From the NCBI GenBank assembly GCA_041987545.1, contig JBHIWH010000001.1, positions 62,001 to 126,000 of the forward strand: a stretch of 64,000 bases of DNA. Reading direction: 5' to 3'. The notes beneath the pieces are model-generated. The model did no database searches and was not told the origin of the DNA. It was given only the letters and a program-made list of their open reading frames with translations. Within the stretch, counting starts at the first letter, position 1. Each line of letters opens with the position of its first letter. This document shows, one piece after another, positions 7,781 to 16,841 of this stretch. This DNA is from JAJRXR01 sp041987545 (GTDB taxonomy: Bacteria > Planctomycetota > Phycisphaerae > Phycisphaerales > UBA1924). Both the position numbers and the translations under genes were made by a program.

Positions 7781-9625
7781 TTACGTGCTCGCCGGCACGA
7801 GCTGCCGCGTCGCGAGCTGGCGGTAGATCTCGCACCGCTGCAGCAGCTCGTCGTGCGTGCCCTGATCAACGATGCGTCCCGCGTCCATGACGACGATCGA
7901 GTCGGCGCCGACGACCGTGCTCAGGCGGTGGGCGACGACCAGGCACGTGCGCCCTCGGGCGAAGTCCTCGACCGCCTCGGCGATCCGCCCCTCGCTCTCG
8001 GCGTCGATCATGCTTGTCGCCTCGTCCAGGATCAGGATCGCGGGGTCGCGGAGGATGGCCCGGGCGATGGCCAGGCGCTGGCGCTGGCCCCCGGAGAGCG
8101 TCAGACCCTGCTCGCCGCAGACCGTCGCGTAGGACTCGGGCAGCTTCTCGATGAACCCGTCGGCGCCGGCGCGCCTGGCGGCGTCGCGGATGCGGTCCTC
8201 GGTGACGTTGGACGAGCCGTAGGCGATGTTGTCGCGGATCGATCCGCGGAAGACGACCGTCTCCTGGGTGACGACGCCGATCTGTCGCCGGAGCGAGCGG
8301 ACGGAGTAGTCGGCGACGTCGGCGCCGTCGATCAGGACGCGTCCCTTCTCGGGGTCGAAGAGCCGCGGGACGAGGGCGAGGAGGGTGGTCTTGCCCGAGC
8401 CGTTGGGCCCGACGAAGGCGACGGTCTGCCCGTGCTCGATGCTGAGGCTCACGCCGTCGAGCGCGGGGCCCGACGCGCCGGGGTAGGTGAAGACGACCTC
8501 CTCGAAGGCGATGGAGCGCTCGTGCCTGGGCAGCTTGGGCAGCTGGGAGCCGTGCCCGGGCTCGCGTTCTGCTTCGAGCAGCCGCCCGAGGCGGTCGGCG
8601 GCGGCCGACGACTGCTGGATGTCGTTGACCAGCCCCGTGACCGGTTTCAGGGACGCGCCCGCCAGGCCCAGGGCGCTGATCGTCAGCAGGAAATCGCTCT
8701 TCTCGAGCCGACCTTCCAATATCAGCCAGACCGCGGCCAGCGTCAGCGAGCCGACGGCGAAGATCGCCAGCACCTCGACCAGCGGGCTGGCGATCGCCCG
8801 GGCCGTCCGCACGCGGAGCTGCTGGCGCAGGAACTCCTTGTTGATCTTGTGGAAGCGCCCCTGCTCGTAGCGCTCGGCGGTGTGGACCTTGACGACGCGG
8901 AGGCCCTGGAGCGCCTCGGTGGCGGCGTGGTAGAGGCCGGCCTGCGACTCGAGCGCCCGTCTCGCGGCCCGCCGGATCCGCTTGCCCAGCTTGCGGATGA
9001 CGGTGTACAGCAGCGGCGCGACGATCAGGGCCGCGAGGGTCAGGGGCCAGTTGAGCACGAGTGCCGCGACGAAGGCGGCGACGCCCTTGGTGACCTGCGC
9101 GACCGTCTTGGACAGCATCGCGTTGAGGCCCTGGGCGAGCTGGTTGGTGTCGTTGACGATCCTGGAAATTGCGTCGCCCGAGCCCTGGGCGACCACTTCC
9201 TTGAGGGGCAGGTGGACGACGGTCGAGAAGGCTTCACGCCGCACGTTGGCGACGGTCCGGTGCACGACGCTCAGCGCGTAGTACTGGTGCAGAAAGTTGG
9301 CCAGGGCGCCCAGGATCGAGAGCAGGCCGAGGGCGGCGAGGATGACGACGACGGCGGTGAACGGGCCGTGGGGAAGCGCGTCGATGAACCCCTGGGGGAT
9401 CCAGCCGGCGATGGGCGAGTCGGTGTTGAGCTGCTCGGCGATCTCGGGCAGGCCCCGGGACTGGACCTCCGAGTCGGCGTCGCCCAGGACGATGTCGAGC
9501 ACGGGCTTGATCGCGACGATCCCGACGCCCAGCCCGCCGGCCGACAGGAACGCGAACACGAGCCCCGCGACCACCAGAGCCCGGTACCGGAGCATGCGCC
9601 GGGCGAATGACCAGAAGGAGTCCAT
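7781..9625 (-). CDS. msbA: ABC exporter, fused permease and ATPase (MsbA-like)
   Basis: 614 aa. Residues about 1-330 form the six-helix exporter domain and the remainder is the nucleotide-binding domain. The ATPase is complete: Walker A GPNGSGKTT, Q-loop VTQE, signature LSGGQRQRLAIA, Walker B ILILDEATS and H-loop AHRLS. Homologs flip lipid A or other lipids, and heterologous exporters have the same layout, so MsbA is a family call rather than a proven function. The ATG at 9625 is 9 nt behind a TATACT hexamer. The frame stays open far upstream of this ATG, but that part has no exporter sequence and overlaps the divergent glycosyltransferase. Confidence 0.88.
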   Translation of the reverse strand: MDSFWSFARRMLRYRALVVAGLVFAFLSAGGLGVGIVAIKPVLDIVLGDADSEVQSRGLPEIAEQLNTDSPIAGWIPQGFIDALPHGPFTAVVVILAALGLLSILGALANFLHQYYALSVVHRTVANVRREAFSTVVHLPLKEVVAQGSGDAISRIVNDTNQLAQGLNAMLSKTVAQVTKGVAAFVAALVLNWPLTLAALIVAPLLYTVIRKLGKRIRRAARRALESQAGLYHAATEALQGLRVVKVHTAERYEQGRFHKINKEFLRQQLRVRTARAIASPLVEVLAIFAVGSLTLAAVWLILEGRLEKSDFLLTISALGLAGASLKPVTGLVNDIQQSSAAADRLGRLLEAEREPGHGSQLPKLPRHERSIAFEEVVFTYPGASGPALDGVSLSIEHGQTVAFVGPNGSGKTTLLALVPRLFDPEKGRVLIDGADVADYSVRSLRRQIGVVTQETVVFRGSIRDNIAYGSSNVTEDRIRDAARRAGADGFIEKLPESYATVCGEQGLTLSGGQRQRLAIARAILRDPAILILDEATSMIDAESEGRIAEAVEDFARGRTCLVVAHRLSTVVGADSIVVMDAGRIVDQGTHDELLQRCEIYRQLATRQLVPAST

Positions 9626-9634
9626 CCGGGGGCG

Positions 9635-9640
9635 AGTATA
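9635..9640 (-). promoter_or_regulatory. Candidate -10 (TATACT) for ABC exporter
   Basis: TATACT lies 9 nt before the ATG at 9625 and is the closest match to the TATAAT consensus among the near-start hexamers. Confidence 0.5.
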
Positions 9641-9703
9641 GAGGTGGGGCGGGCCCGGACCTCGCGGGGCCCGGCGTAGACTGCATGCCCGCGAGAGGGC
9701 GCG

Positions 9704-10699
9704 ATGCGAGCGATGACGGGCGAGACAGCACAACTCGGCGACGCCGCCGACCCGGGCGAGGGCCGCCCGCGGGTCTCGATCGTCACGCCCGGCCTCAACC
9801 AGGCGCGCTTCCTGCCCCTCTGCCTCGACTCGGTCGCCCGCCAGGGACGCGCCGACGTCGAGCACATCGTGATGGACGGCGGCTCGACCGACGGCTCGGT
9901 GGACATCCTCCGCGACCGGGACGGCGCGATCGCCTGGACCTCCGGGCCCGACGGCGGGCAGGTGAGGGCGATCAACGCCGGCTTCCGGAGCGCCTCGGGC
10001 GACCTGCTCATGTGGCTCAACGCCGACGACGAACTGCTCGACGGCGCCCTGGACGCGATGGTCGCCGCCCTGGACGCCGACCCGGGCGCCGACGCCGTCT
10101 ACGCCCGGGCCCGGATGGTGGACGAGGGCGGCCGCCTCATCCGCCCCTACCCGACGTTCGACCTCCGCCGCGAGGACCTGCGGCGCAAGTGCTCGATCTG
10201 CCAGCCGACGGTGCTGATCCGGCGCGCGGCCCTGGAGCGCGTCGGCCTGCCAAACCCGGCCCTGGACATCTGCTTCGACTACGAGCTGTGGCTCCGCATC
10301 CTCGCCTCGGGGCGGATGGTGTTCCTGGCCCGCGAGGTCGCGTGCACGCGTCAGCACGGGGCGACGAAGACCGCCAGCCGCCGCCTGCGGGCGCTGGTCG
10401 AGGCCGGCTACCTCATGCGGGCCCACTTCGGGCGCGCCACGTGGCGCTGGAGCGCCAAGTGGGTCGTGCACCGCTGGACGCTGGATCGGCGACGGTTCGT
10501 CACGCCCGTCGTCGGCTGGTGGGCCGCGTGGCGCAGCGCGAGGCGGTACCACGCGCGTTTCGACACCTCGCGCCCGATCGGCCGTCGGGGCGAGCGCCTG
10601 CTGACCGCCCTGCAGCGCCCGCCCAAACTGGGCCGGCCCGGGGCGGCGCCGCGGGTCGAGACGCGGGCTCACGCCTCTTCGACGGCGGGCATCGCGTGA
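9704..10699 (+). CDS. GT2-family glycosyltransferase
   Basis: 331 aa with a GT-A fold. VSIVTPGLNQARFLPLCLDS opens the nucleotide-binding half, MDGGSTDGS is the signature loop, and NADDE supplies the DxD-like metal site. The region around DICFDYELWLRI is the acceptor-side motif typical of family 2. It should transfer a sugar from a nucleotide donor to a growing glycan at the cytoplasmic face. It is the first gene of a run whose members overlap by 1-11 nt. A TAGACT hexamer at 9677-9682 and a GAGAGGG stretch before the ATG suggest a short leader with a ribosome-binding site. Its stop overlaps the next start (GTGA). Confidence 0.88.
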   Translation: MRAMTGETAQLGDAADPGEGRPRVSIVTPGLNQARFLPLCLDSVARQGRADVEHIVMDGGSTDGSVDILRDRDGAIAWTSGPDGGQVRAINAGFRSASGDLLMWLNADDELLDGALDAMVAALDADPGADAVYARARMVDEGGRLIRPYPTFDLRREDLRRKCSICQPTVLIRRAALERVGLPNPALDICFDYELWLRILASGRMVFLAREVACTRQHGATKTASRRLRALVEAGYLMRAHFGRATWRWSAKWVVHRWTLDRRRFVTPVVGWWAAWRSARRYHARFDTSRPIGRRGERLLTALQRPPKLGRPGAAPRVETRAHASSTAGIA

Positions 10700-11475
10700 G
10701 CGCGGCGCTGATCAAGTACCGCGGCTTCATCTGGAAGCGGGCGATGCTCGACCTGCGCGTCCGCTACGCCACCACCGACCTGGGCGTCCTCTGGAACATC
10801 CTGCACCCTCTGGCCCTGATCGGGACGTACACGTTCGTCTTCTCGTTCGTGATGGGGCAGCGATACCCGACCGACGGCGTGCCCTATTGGGTCTTCATCT
10901 GCTCGGGGCTCGTGCCCTGGATGGCCTTCTCGGATTGCGTGTCCTCGGGGACGACGTGCTTCCAGTCGAGCGCGCCCTACCTGCGGAAGCTGGCGGTGCC
11001 CGAGGAGGTCTTCATCGCCGAGCGAGTGCTGTCGGCGTCGGTGAACCTGGCGCTGAGCTTCGCCGTGCTGATCGTGCTGGCGATGATCGCGGGCCGGACG
11101 CCGAGCTGGCACTGGGCGCTGATCCCGGTCGTGCTGGCGCTGCTGCAGACGCTGGGCTTCGGGATCGGCCTCGGGCTCGGGACGATCACGACCTTCTTCC
11201 CGGACATCCAGCAGATCGTGCCGCTGGTGCTGCGGATGGCGATGTGGCTCGCGCCCGTGCTGTACCCGATGGCGTCGGTGCCGGGCGCCGTCGAGCACGT
11301 GGTCAGGTTCCACCCCGGGACGCCCTTCCTGATCGCGATTCACGAGCTGTTCCTCGAGGGCGGGATGCCGGACACGTGGGTCTGGTGGGCGCAGGGCGCG
11401 TGGGTGGTCGGCGCGCTGGCGGGCGGGACGGCGATCCTCCGCGCGCTCCGCAAAGAGATCAGGGACGTGCTCTGA
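10696..11475 (+). CDS. wzm: ABC-2 polysaccharide exporter permease (Wzm-like)
   Basis: 259 aa from a GTG that overlaps the upstream stop. The start IKYRGFIWKRAMLDLRVRYATTDLGVLWNIL is split by me at its halves: IKYRGFIWKRAMLDLR is the amphipathic lead, and RYATTDLGVLWNILHP is the conserved ABC-2 transporter entry. Six hydrophobic helices follow, with the characteristic late YPMASVP and FHPGTPFL blocks of O-antigen and teichoic-acid exporters. Together with the ATPase encoded next it would move a lipid-linked polysaccharide across the inner membrane. The following gene starts within its stop (TGATG). Confidence 0.87.
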   Translation: MSAALIKYRGFIWKRAMLDLRVRYATTDLGVLWNILHPLALIGTYTFVFSFVMGQRYPTDGVPYWVFICSGLVPWMAFSDCVSSGTTCFQSSAPYLRKLAVPEEVFIAERVLSASVNLALSFAVLIVLAMIAGRTPSWHWALIPVVLALLQTLGFGIGLGLGTITTFFPDIQQIVPLVLRMAMWLAPVLYPMASVPGAVEHVVRFHPGTPFLIAIHELFLEGGMPDTWVWWAQGAWVVGALAGGTAILRALRKEIRDVL

Positions 11476-12788
11476 TGGCCGGCGCGCGAAGGGACGGGGC
11501 GCCCGCGGTGCTCGCCCGGGACCTCTCCAAGGTCTTCAAGCTCTACGAGCGCCCCAGCGGGCGCCTGGTCGAGTGGCTGACGCTCGGCCGCGTCCGGCGC
11601 CACGAGCCCTACCCGGTCCTCAAGGACATCACGCTCGAGGCGGCGCCCGGCGAGTGCCTCGGGATCATCGGGCGCAACGGCTGCGGCAAGAGCACCCTGC
11701 TCCGCATCCTCTCCGGCTCGCTCTCGCCCACCTCGGGGACCGTCAGCATCCGCGGGCGTGTGTTCGCGCTCATCGAGCTGAGCACGGGATTCAACTCGAC
11801 CCTGACGGGCGAGCAGAACATCGACTTCGCCGCCCAGATGCTGGGCATGGACCGCAACTACGTCCGCTCCAAGAAGGACCAGATCATCGACTTCGCCGAC
11901 CTGGGGCGGTACATCGACCGCCCGCTCCGCGAGTACTCCTCGGGCATGCGGTCGAGGCTGAGCTTCAGCATGTTCGCGTTCCTGGAGCCGGACGTGCTGA
12001 TGGTGGACGAGGCGTTCAGCGTCGGCGACGAGGCGTTCCAGAAGAAGAGCTACGCCCTGCTCGAGGAGATGATCACGGCCGAGGGGCGGACGGTGCTGTT
12101 CGTCTCGCACGCGATGCACGTGATGCGTCGCCTCTGCCAACGCGTCGCGTGGCTGGAGGACGGGGGCGTCCGCCTCCAGGGCTCCGGCGAGGAGGTCTGC
12201 GACGCGTACCTCGAGCACATGCGTCGCCACCCCAGCCGCGGCCAGCACGAGCCGGCGATCGGGCCCTCGGGCGTGCCGCTCGTCCCCGAGCCCTTCCGCG
12301 AGCCGGCGCACTCGGTCGGGGGGTTCGCGCCCACGGGCGGCGAGCCGTCGCTGGCCGCGATGTGGATCGTGGACGCGAAGGGCGCCGTCCTGCCGACCGC
12401 GCCCGCGCGCGCCCCGTTCCGGATCCACGCCGCGTACCGGTTCGAGCGGCCCGCGCCCGCGTGCGCGTTCGTCATGCGTCTGCACGACGAGCAGGGCTGG
12501 CTGGTCGCCCACAGCGACACGCGCGTCCGCGACGGCGCGCCCCCGGTCCCCTCGGGCCGGACGACGATCGTCACCGGCTGGCAGTTCAAGCCCATCGGGC
12601 TGGCGCCCGGGCGGTACCGGGTGAGCGTGGAGGCGCTGCCCCTGGACGAGCGCGGCGAGGTCGCCGGGCCCCCCCTGCTCACCGTCGAGGAGGCGGGGAT
12701 GCTGGAGGTCGAGGGGCCCCGGGTCGTGGACTCCGTCTACGATGGGTTCCTCCCGCCGGGGCTCGTCGAGCATCACGATGATCAGTGA
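11475..12788 (+). CDS. wzt: Polysaccharide exporter ATPase with C-terminal sugar-binding domain (Wzt-like)
   Basis: 437 aa. The first about 250 residues are an ABC ATPase: Walker A GRNGCGKST, signature YSSGMRSRLSFS, Walker B DVLMVDEAFSVGDE and H-loop FVSHAM. The YSSGM signature and VDEAFSVGD are typical of the Wzt/TagH group rather than importers. Residues about 300-430 form an Ig-like beta-sandwich (ending GRYRVSVEALPLDE...). In Wzt this domain recognises the terminal modification of the O-polysaccharide, which ties chain capping to export. A capping methyltransferase or sulfotransferase would fit, and both domains occur in the next gene. The end overlaps that gene by 11 nt. Confidence 0.88.
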   Translation: MAGARRDGAPAVLARDLSKVFKLYERPSGRLVEWLTLGRVRRHEPYPVLKDITLEAAPGECLGIIGRNGCGKSTLLRILSGSLSPTSGTVSIRGRVFALIELSTGFNSTLTGEQNIDFAAQMLGMDRNYVRSKKDQIIDFADLGRYIDRPLREYSSGMRSRLSFSMFAFLEPDVLMVDEAFSVGDEAFQKKSYALLEEMITAEGRTVLFVSHAMHVMRRLCQRVAWLEDGGVRLQGSGEEVCDAYLEHMRRHPSRGQHEPAIGPSGVPLVPEPFREPAHSVGGFAPTGGEPSLAAMWIVDAKGAVLPTAPARAPFRIHAAYRFERPAPACAFVMRLHDEQGWLVAHSDTRVRDGAPPVPSGRTTIVTGWQFKPIGLAPGRYRVSVEALPLDERGEVAGPPLLTVEEAGMLEVEGPRVVDSVYDGFLPPGLVEHHDDQ

Positions 12789-15700
12789 ACGAGGGCGCAA
12801 CCTGTGCTTCGTGCTTGGTCTGCCCCGCTCGGGCACGACGCTGCTTTGCGCCCTGCTGGCGGGCCACGAGCGGGTCGTCTGCCCCCCCGAGCCCTGGGTC
12901 ATGCTCGCCGTCGAGTCCATGGGGCGGACGAGCCCGAGCCACCCGGCGGACCCGAGGCTGCTGGGCCGGGCGTTCCGCGAGTTCGCCGAGCACGACGGCG
13001 CGGGGGGCGTGAAGGCCGCCCGACGCGTCGCGCGCTCCCTCTACAACGACCGCCTCCGGGCCGACGGCGGCTCGGTCCTCGTCGACAAGACCCCCCGGTA
13101 CTACCACATCCTCGACTACATCGACCGCGTCTTCCCCGAGGCGACCTACGTCTGGATCCGGCGCAACCCGGTGGACGTGGCGGCGTCGTACATGCGGACG
13201 TGGGGCGTGGACGTGCCGCAGGCGCTCCGCAAGGACCCGGGCTCGCCCGCGTCGCTGGACTTCCTGGTGGGCCTGCCCCGGATCGCGGCGTTCGCCGAGG
13301 CCAACCCCGACAAGGTCGTGAGCATCGCCTACGAGGACCTGGTCGCCGACCCGCAGGGCGTGGTCGCGCCGGTGTTCGAGAAGCTCGGGCTCGAGGCCGC
13401 CACCGTCCCCGAGCGCCCCGCCGAGACGATCTTCGAGTACAAGCAGTCGCACCTGGGCGACCGGAAGATCCTGGAGACGGCCGGCGTGCACGCCAGGTCC
13501 GTCGGCGCCGGGATGCGCGAGCTGTCGCACGAGCAACTGGGCGCGGTGTACGCGGCGGTGGGCGGGGGCGACTCGTTCCGCGCGCTGGGCTACGACGACG
13601 CGGCCGACGAGCTGACGGGCCTGGGCCTGGACGAGCCCGACCCGGGCGAGCTGGCGGCGCTCCGCGAGGAGGCGGAAGCGCTGCTGGCCGAGCGGTGGGG
13701 GAGGCTCGAGGACTGGTCGGACATCGACGACGAGCCGCCGGCGTCGGTGGAGGACGCGCTGGAGTACACGCGGGCGCGGCTGGGCGACGCGCAGCGGCGG
13801 TCGGGCGAGTTGGAGTTCGCCGCCGCCGAACGGCTGGACAAGATCAAGGAGCTCAACGCCGACCTGGACGAGAGCCGCCGCAAGATCCGACTGCTCGAGA
13901 AGGAGGTGGATCGCGTCACCGACGAGGTGCTCCGCCTCAACAACCGGACCTTCCAGCAGCAGGTCAAGGACGCGGTCAAGGTCGGGATCAACCGGTCGAT
14001 CGAGATGGTCGCCGATCGGCGCGCGATCAAGCGGATGCCCCTGATCTCGATCGTGACCCCGTGCTACAACGCCGAGGACACGATCCGGGAGACGATCGAG
14101 AGCGTGCTTGAGCAGGGGTACGACTGGCTGCACTACATCGTCGTGGACGGCGGCTCGACCGACGGCACGATGGACATCGTCCGCGAGTACGAGGACCGGC
14201 TCTTCAAGGTCGTCTCCGAGCCCGACAATGGGATGTACGACGCGATCGGCAAGGGCTTCGAGGGCGCGGTCGGCGACGTCTGCGGGTACCTCAACGCAGA
14301 CGACGTGCTCGAGCCCGGGGCGCTGCAGCGCATCGGCGAGTTCTTCCGCGACAACAAGAAGGTCCAGGTCGCGTACCGCGAGGACACGATCATGATCGAC
14401 GGGTGGCGCTTCCCCAACGCCGCCCAGCCGCACGTGGACATGTGGTCGCTGCTCAAGGGCCACATCCTCTTCCAGGACGGGATTTACTTCCGGGGCAAGG
14501 CCTACCGGGACATCCACGGCATCGACCGCTCCATGAAGCTCGCGGGCGACTACGACCTCTGGCTCCGCATGTCGCGGAAGTACAAGTTCGTCCGCGTGCC
14601 CGGGCACGTCTCGTGCTTCCGCATCCGCGAGGGCCAGCTGTCCAAGAACATGGACGCCTACGAGGCCGAGCAGCGCGAGTCGCGGGCGCGGTTCAGGGAG
14701 CGCATGCGGACGATCGGCTGGGCCCGGCGCGTCCCGGGGCACGCCGTCACGCTGGCCAAGAACGCCTGGGAGAGGGCGTTCGTCCGGCGGAAGATGTTCT
14801 ACCCCGTCGCCTTCGCGGGCGCGCCCACGCCGGGCGAGGCGCCCGACCCGTTCTCGCCCAAGCCCGCCTGCCCGCTGACGAGCAAGCCGATCGATCGGCT
14901 GCTGTTCTCGACCAAGGACACGCGGTTCCGGTGCCCGAAGATCAGCTGCGTGTACTACAACGACACGAGCGGCGTCGCCGTCGCCTGGCCCCACCTGGAT
15001 CGAGAGCAACTCAACGAGCTCTACGAGCGGTGGTACTCGTCCGGCGAGACCCAGCCCGTGCACGCCGCGGCCGGCACGACCAGCCCCTACCAGGCCTACT
15101 ACGACAAGAAGTGGATCCTCGGGCGCCTGATCCGCAAGCTCGAGATGCCCTACGCGGTGCAGAAGCCCCTGAACCACCACGCCGAGCGCGGCACGTGGGG
15201 GGACATCACCTACCGCGACCTCCGCAAGGCGCTCGGGCGCCTCGTGAGCCCGGGCGACGACTCGCTCCGGTTCCTGGACGCCGGCTGCTTCGAGGGCGAG
15301 CTGCTGGACACGATCGCCGAGCGGACGAGCTGGCAGACGTTCGGCCTGGAGGCCAACGCCAAGGCCGTCGAGGAGGCCCGCGAGAAGGGGCACACGGTCT
15401 TCGAGTCGTACGTCGAGGACGCGCCCCTGGCGGTGCCCGAGGGCCAGCGGTTCGACGTGATCTTCCTGGGCCAGGTGATCGAGCACCTGAACGAGCCGGT
15501 CAAGGCCGTCCAGGCGCTGTCGCAGCTGCTCAGGCCCGGCGGGCTGCTCGTGCTCTCGACGCCCAACCTCGACTCGGCACAGGTCCGCATGTTCGGGCCC
15601 ACCTGGTCGCACTGGCACATGCCATATCACCGGGTCCTGTTCTCGCGGCGGGCGCTCAAGGAACTCGGCCGCATGTGCGCGTTCCGAACTCGGCGGCTGA

Positions 15701-15897
15701 AGACGTACTCGAACTCGCACTGGACGGCGTACTCGCTGAAGGTCAACGAGCTGGGCGTGGCCGGCTCGGCGCCACACACGTGGCACCCGGACGCCAAGAC
15801 CATCCGATCGGGCCGCAGCATCGCCGCCTGGAGCCGCCTGCTCTGGAACTGGCGCGGCATGGGCGACTACATGTTCGCGGTGTACACCAAGAGATGA
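12778..15897 (+). CDS. Trifunctional sulfotransferase - GT2 - methyltransferase
   Basis: 1039 aa built of three enzymes. Residues 1-about 280 are a sulfotransferase with the 5'-phosphosulfate loop GLPRSGTTLL (14-23) and the 3'-phosphate block RRNPVDVAASY. Residues about 330-410 are a charged coiled coil. Residues about 421-640 are a GT2 glycosyltransferase (ISIVTPCYNAEDT, VDGGSTDGT, NADD). A linker with paired cysteines leads to a class I SAM methyltransferase with motif I FLDAGCFEGE at about 831 and GQVIEHL later. The coiled coil looks like a ruler or scaffold, as in chain-length-controlling methyltransferases of O-antigen systems (inference). The gene overlaps wzt by 11 nt and the next GT2 by 4 nt (ATGA). 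Confidence 0.85.
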   Translation: MISERGRNLCFVLGLPRSGTTLLCALLAGHERVVCPPEPWVMLAVESMGRTSPSHPADPRLLGRAFREFAEHDGAGGVKAARRVARSLYNDRLRADGGSVLVDKTPRYYHILDYIDRVFPEATYVWIRRNPVDVAASYMRTWGVDVPQALRKDPGSPASLDFLVGLPRIAAFAEANPDKVVSIAYEDLVADPQGVVAPVFEKLGLEAATVPERPAETIFEYKQSHLGDRKILETAGVHARSVGAGMRELSHEQLGAVYAAVGGGDSFRALGYDDAADELTGLGLDEPDPGELAALREEAEALLAERWGRLEDWSDIDDEPPASVEDALEYTRARLGDAQRRSGELEFAAAERLDKIKELNADLDESRRKIRLLEKEVDRVTDEVLRLNNRTFQQQVKDAVKVGINRSIEMVADRRAIKRMPLISIVTPCYNAEDTIRETIESVLEQGYDWLHYIVVDGGSTDGTMDIVREYEDRLFKVVSEPDNGMYDAIGKGFEGAVGDVCGYLNADDVLEPGALQRIGEFFRDNKKVQVAYREDTIMIDGWRFPNAAQPHVDMWSLLKGHILFQDGIYFRGKAYRDIHGIDRSMKLAGDYDLWLRMSRKYKFVRVPGHVSCFRIREGQLSKNMDAYEAEQRESRARFRERMRTIGWARRVPGHAVTLAKNAWERAFVRRKMFYPVAFAGAPTPGEAPDPFSPKPACPLTSKPIDRLLFSTKDTRFRCPKISCVYYNDTSGVAVAWPHLDREQLNELYERWYSSGETQPVHAAAGTTSPYQAYYDKKWILGRLIRKLEMPYAVQKPLNHHAERGTWGDITYRDLRKALGRLVSPGDDSLRFLDAGCFEGELLDTIAERTSWQTFGLEANAKAVEEAREKGHTVFESYVEDAPLAVPEGQRFDVIFLGQVIEHLNEPVKAVQALSQLLRPGGLLVLSTPNLDSAQVRMFGPTWSHWHMPYHRVLFSRRALKELGRMCAFRTRRLKTYSNSHWTAYSLKVNELGVAGSAPHTWHPDAKTIRSGRSIAAWSRLLWNWRGMGDYMFAVYTKR

Positions 15898-16841
15898 CGA
15901 CCGACCTGCCCACCATCTCGATCGTCACGCCCTCGTTCAACCAGGGCTACTTCATCGGCAAGACAGTCCGATCGGTCCTCCTCCAGCGGTACCCGAATCT
16001 CGAATACGTCCTGATGGACGGCGGCTCGACCGACAACACCCTCGAGGTCCTCGAGCCATACAAGAGCCATTTCGCCCACTTCCAGTCGCAGCGCGACGGC
16101 GGGCAGTCCGAGGCCATCCGCGACGGATTCCGCCATACCTCGGGCGAGATCATGGGCTGGCTCAACTCCGACGACGTCCTGGCGCCGGACGCCCTCAACT
16201 TCGTCGGCGCCTTCTTCCGCGACAACCCCGACGTGGACATGGTCTACTCCAACCGCGTCATCATCAACGAGCACGACACCTGCATCGGGTACTGGATCCT
16301 CCCCGGGCACTCGGACTACCTGATGACGCACTGGGACCTGATCCCCCAGGAGACCTGCTTCTGGCGTCGATCGCTGTACGAGCGGGCCGGGGAGGTCGAC
16401 GCGTCGTACCGGTTCGCCGTGGACTACGACCTGTTCACCCGCTTCATGCTCAACGGCCGGGCGAGGCGCGTCAAGCGGTTCCTGGGCGCGTTCCGCATGC
16501 ACTCCTGGTCCAAGACGCACCGCGAGCTCGAGTCGATCGGCATGGGCGAGATCCAGCGCGTGCACCGGCAGTACAACCTCAAGTTCGGCAAGCTCGCCGT
16601 CGTCCGCGGGCCGTTCTTCTCGCGCTCCACGCAGCTCAAGGCCGCGTGGTACGTGCGGCGTCGGGGCGTCATGCCGGGCGCCCTGCCCGAGCGAGGCTGG
16701 GACTACGACACGCTCTGGGGCGGCCTGCTCACGCGGGGCGAGCTGCCCCCCGGGCCCGAGGCGCTCGTGGAGGCCAAGCCCACCGGCACGCGGAAGAAGA
16801 AGTCGGACCAGGACGCCGAGACGGCCGCCGAGGTGTCCTGA
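15894..16841 (+). CDS. GT2-family glycosyltransferase
   Basis: 315 aa. The N-terminus ISIVTPSFNQGYFIGKTVRS, the loop MDGGSTDNT and the metal motif NSDD identify the GT-A family 2 fold. The acceptor-side block VDYDLFTRFMLNGRARRVK is also present. The C-terminal tail is charged and Lys-rich (TRKKKS), probably flexible. It starts inside the stop of the trifunctional gene (ATGA) and its own stop overlaps the next start (TGATG), so translation is likely coupled. Donor and acceptor cannot be predicted. The sequence is related to the first glycosyltransferase of the cluster, and both probably elongate the same glycan. Confidence 0.87.
   Translation: MTTDLPTISIVTPSFNQGYFIGKTVRSVLLQRYPNLEYVLMDGGSTDNTLEVLEPYKSHFAHFQSQRDGGQSEAIRDGFRHTSGEIMGWLNSDDVLAPDALNFVGAFFRDNPDVDMVYSNRVIINEHDTCIGYWILPGHSDYLMTHWDLIPQETCFWRRSLYERAGEVDASYRFAVDYDLFTRFMLNGRARRVKRFLGAFRMHSWSKTHRELESIGMGEIQRVHRQYNLKFGKLAVVRGPFFSRSTQLKAAWYVRRRGVMPGALPERGWDYDTLWGGLLTRGELPPGPEALVEAKPTGTRKKKSDQDAETAAEVS

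Noticed and set aside
9626..10672. N-terminal extension of the ABC exporter by about 350 residues
   Set aside because: The extension overlaps the divergent glycosyltransferase, has no exporter features, and the ATG at 9625 lies behind a TATACT hexamer.
12679..15786. A 1035-codon reverse-strand frame opposite the trifunctional enzyme
   Set aside because: Low-complexity Arg/Val/Leu composition, no motif, and full overlap with a gene that has three catalytic domains on the other strand.
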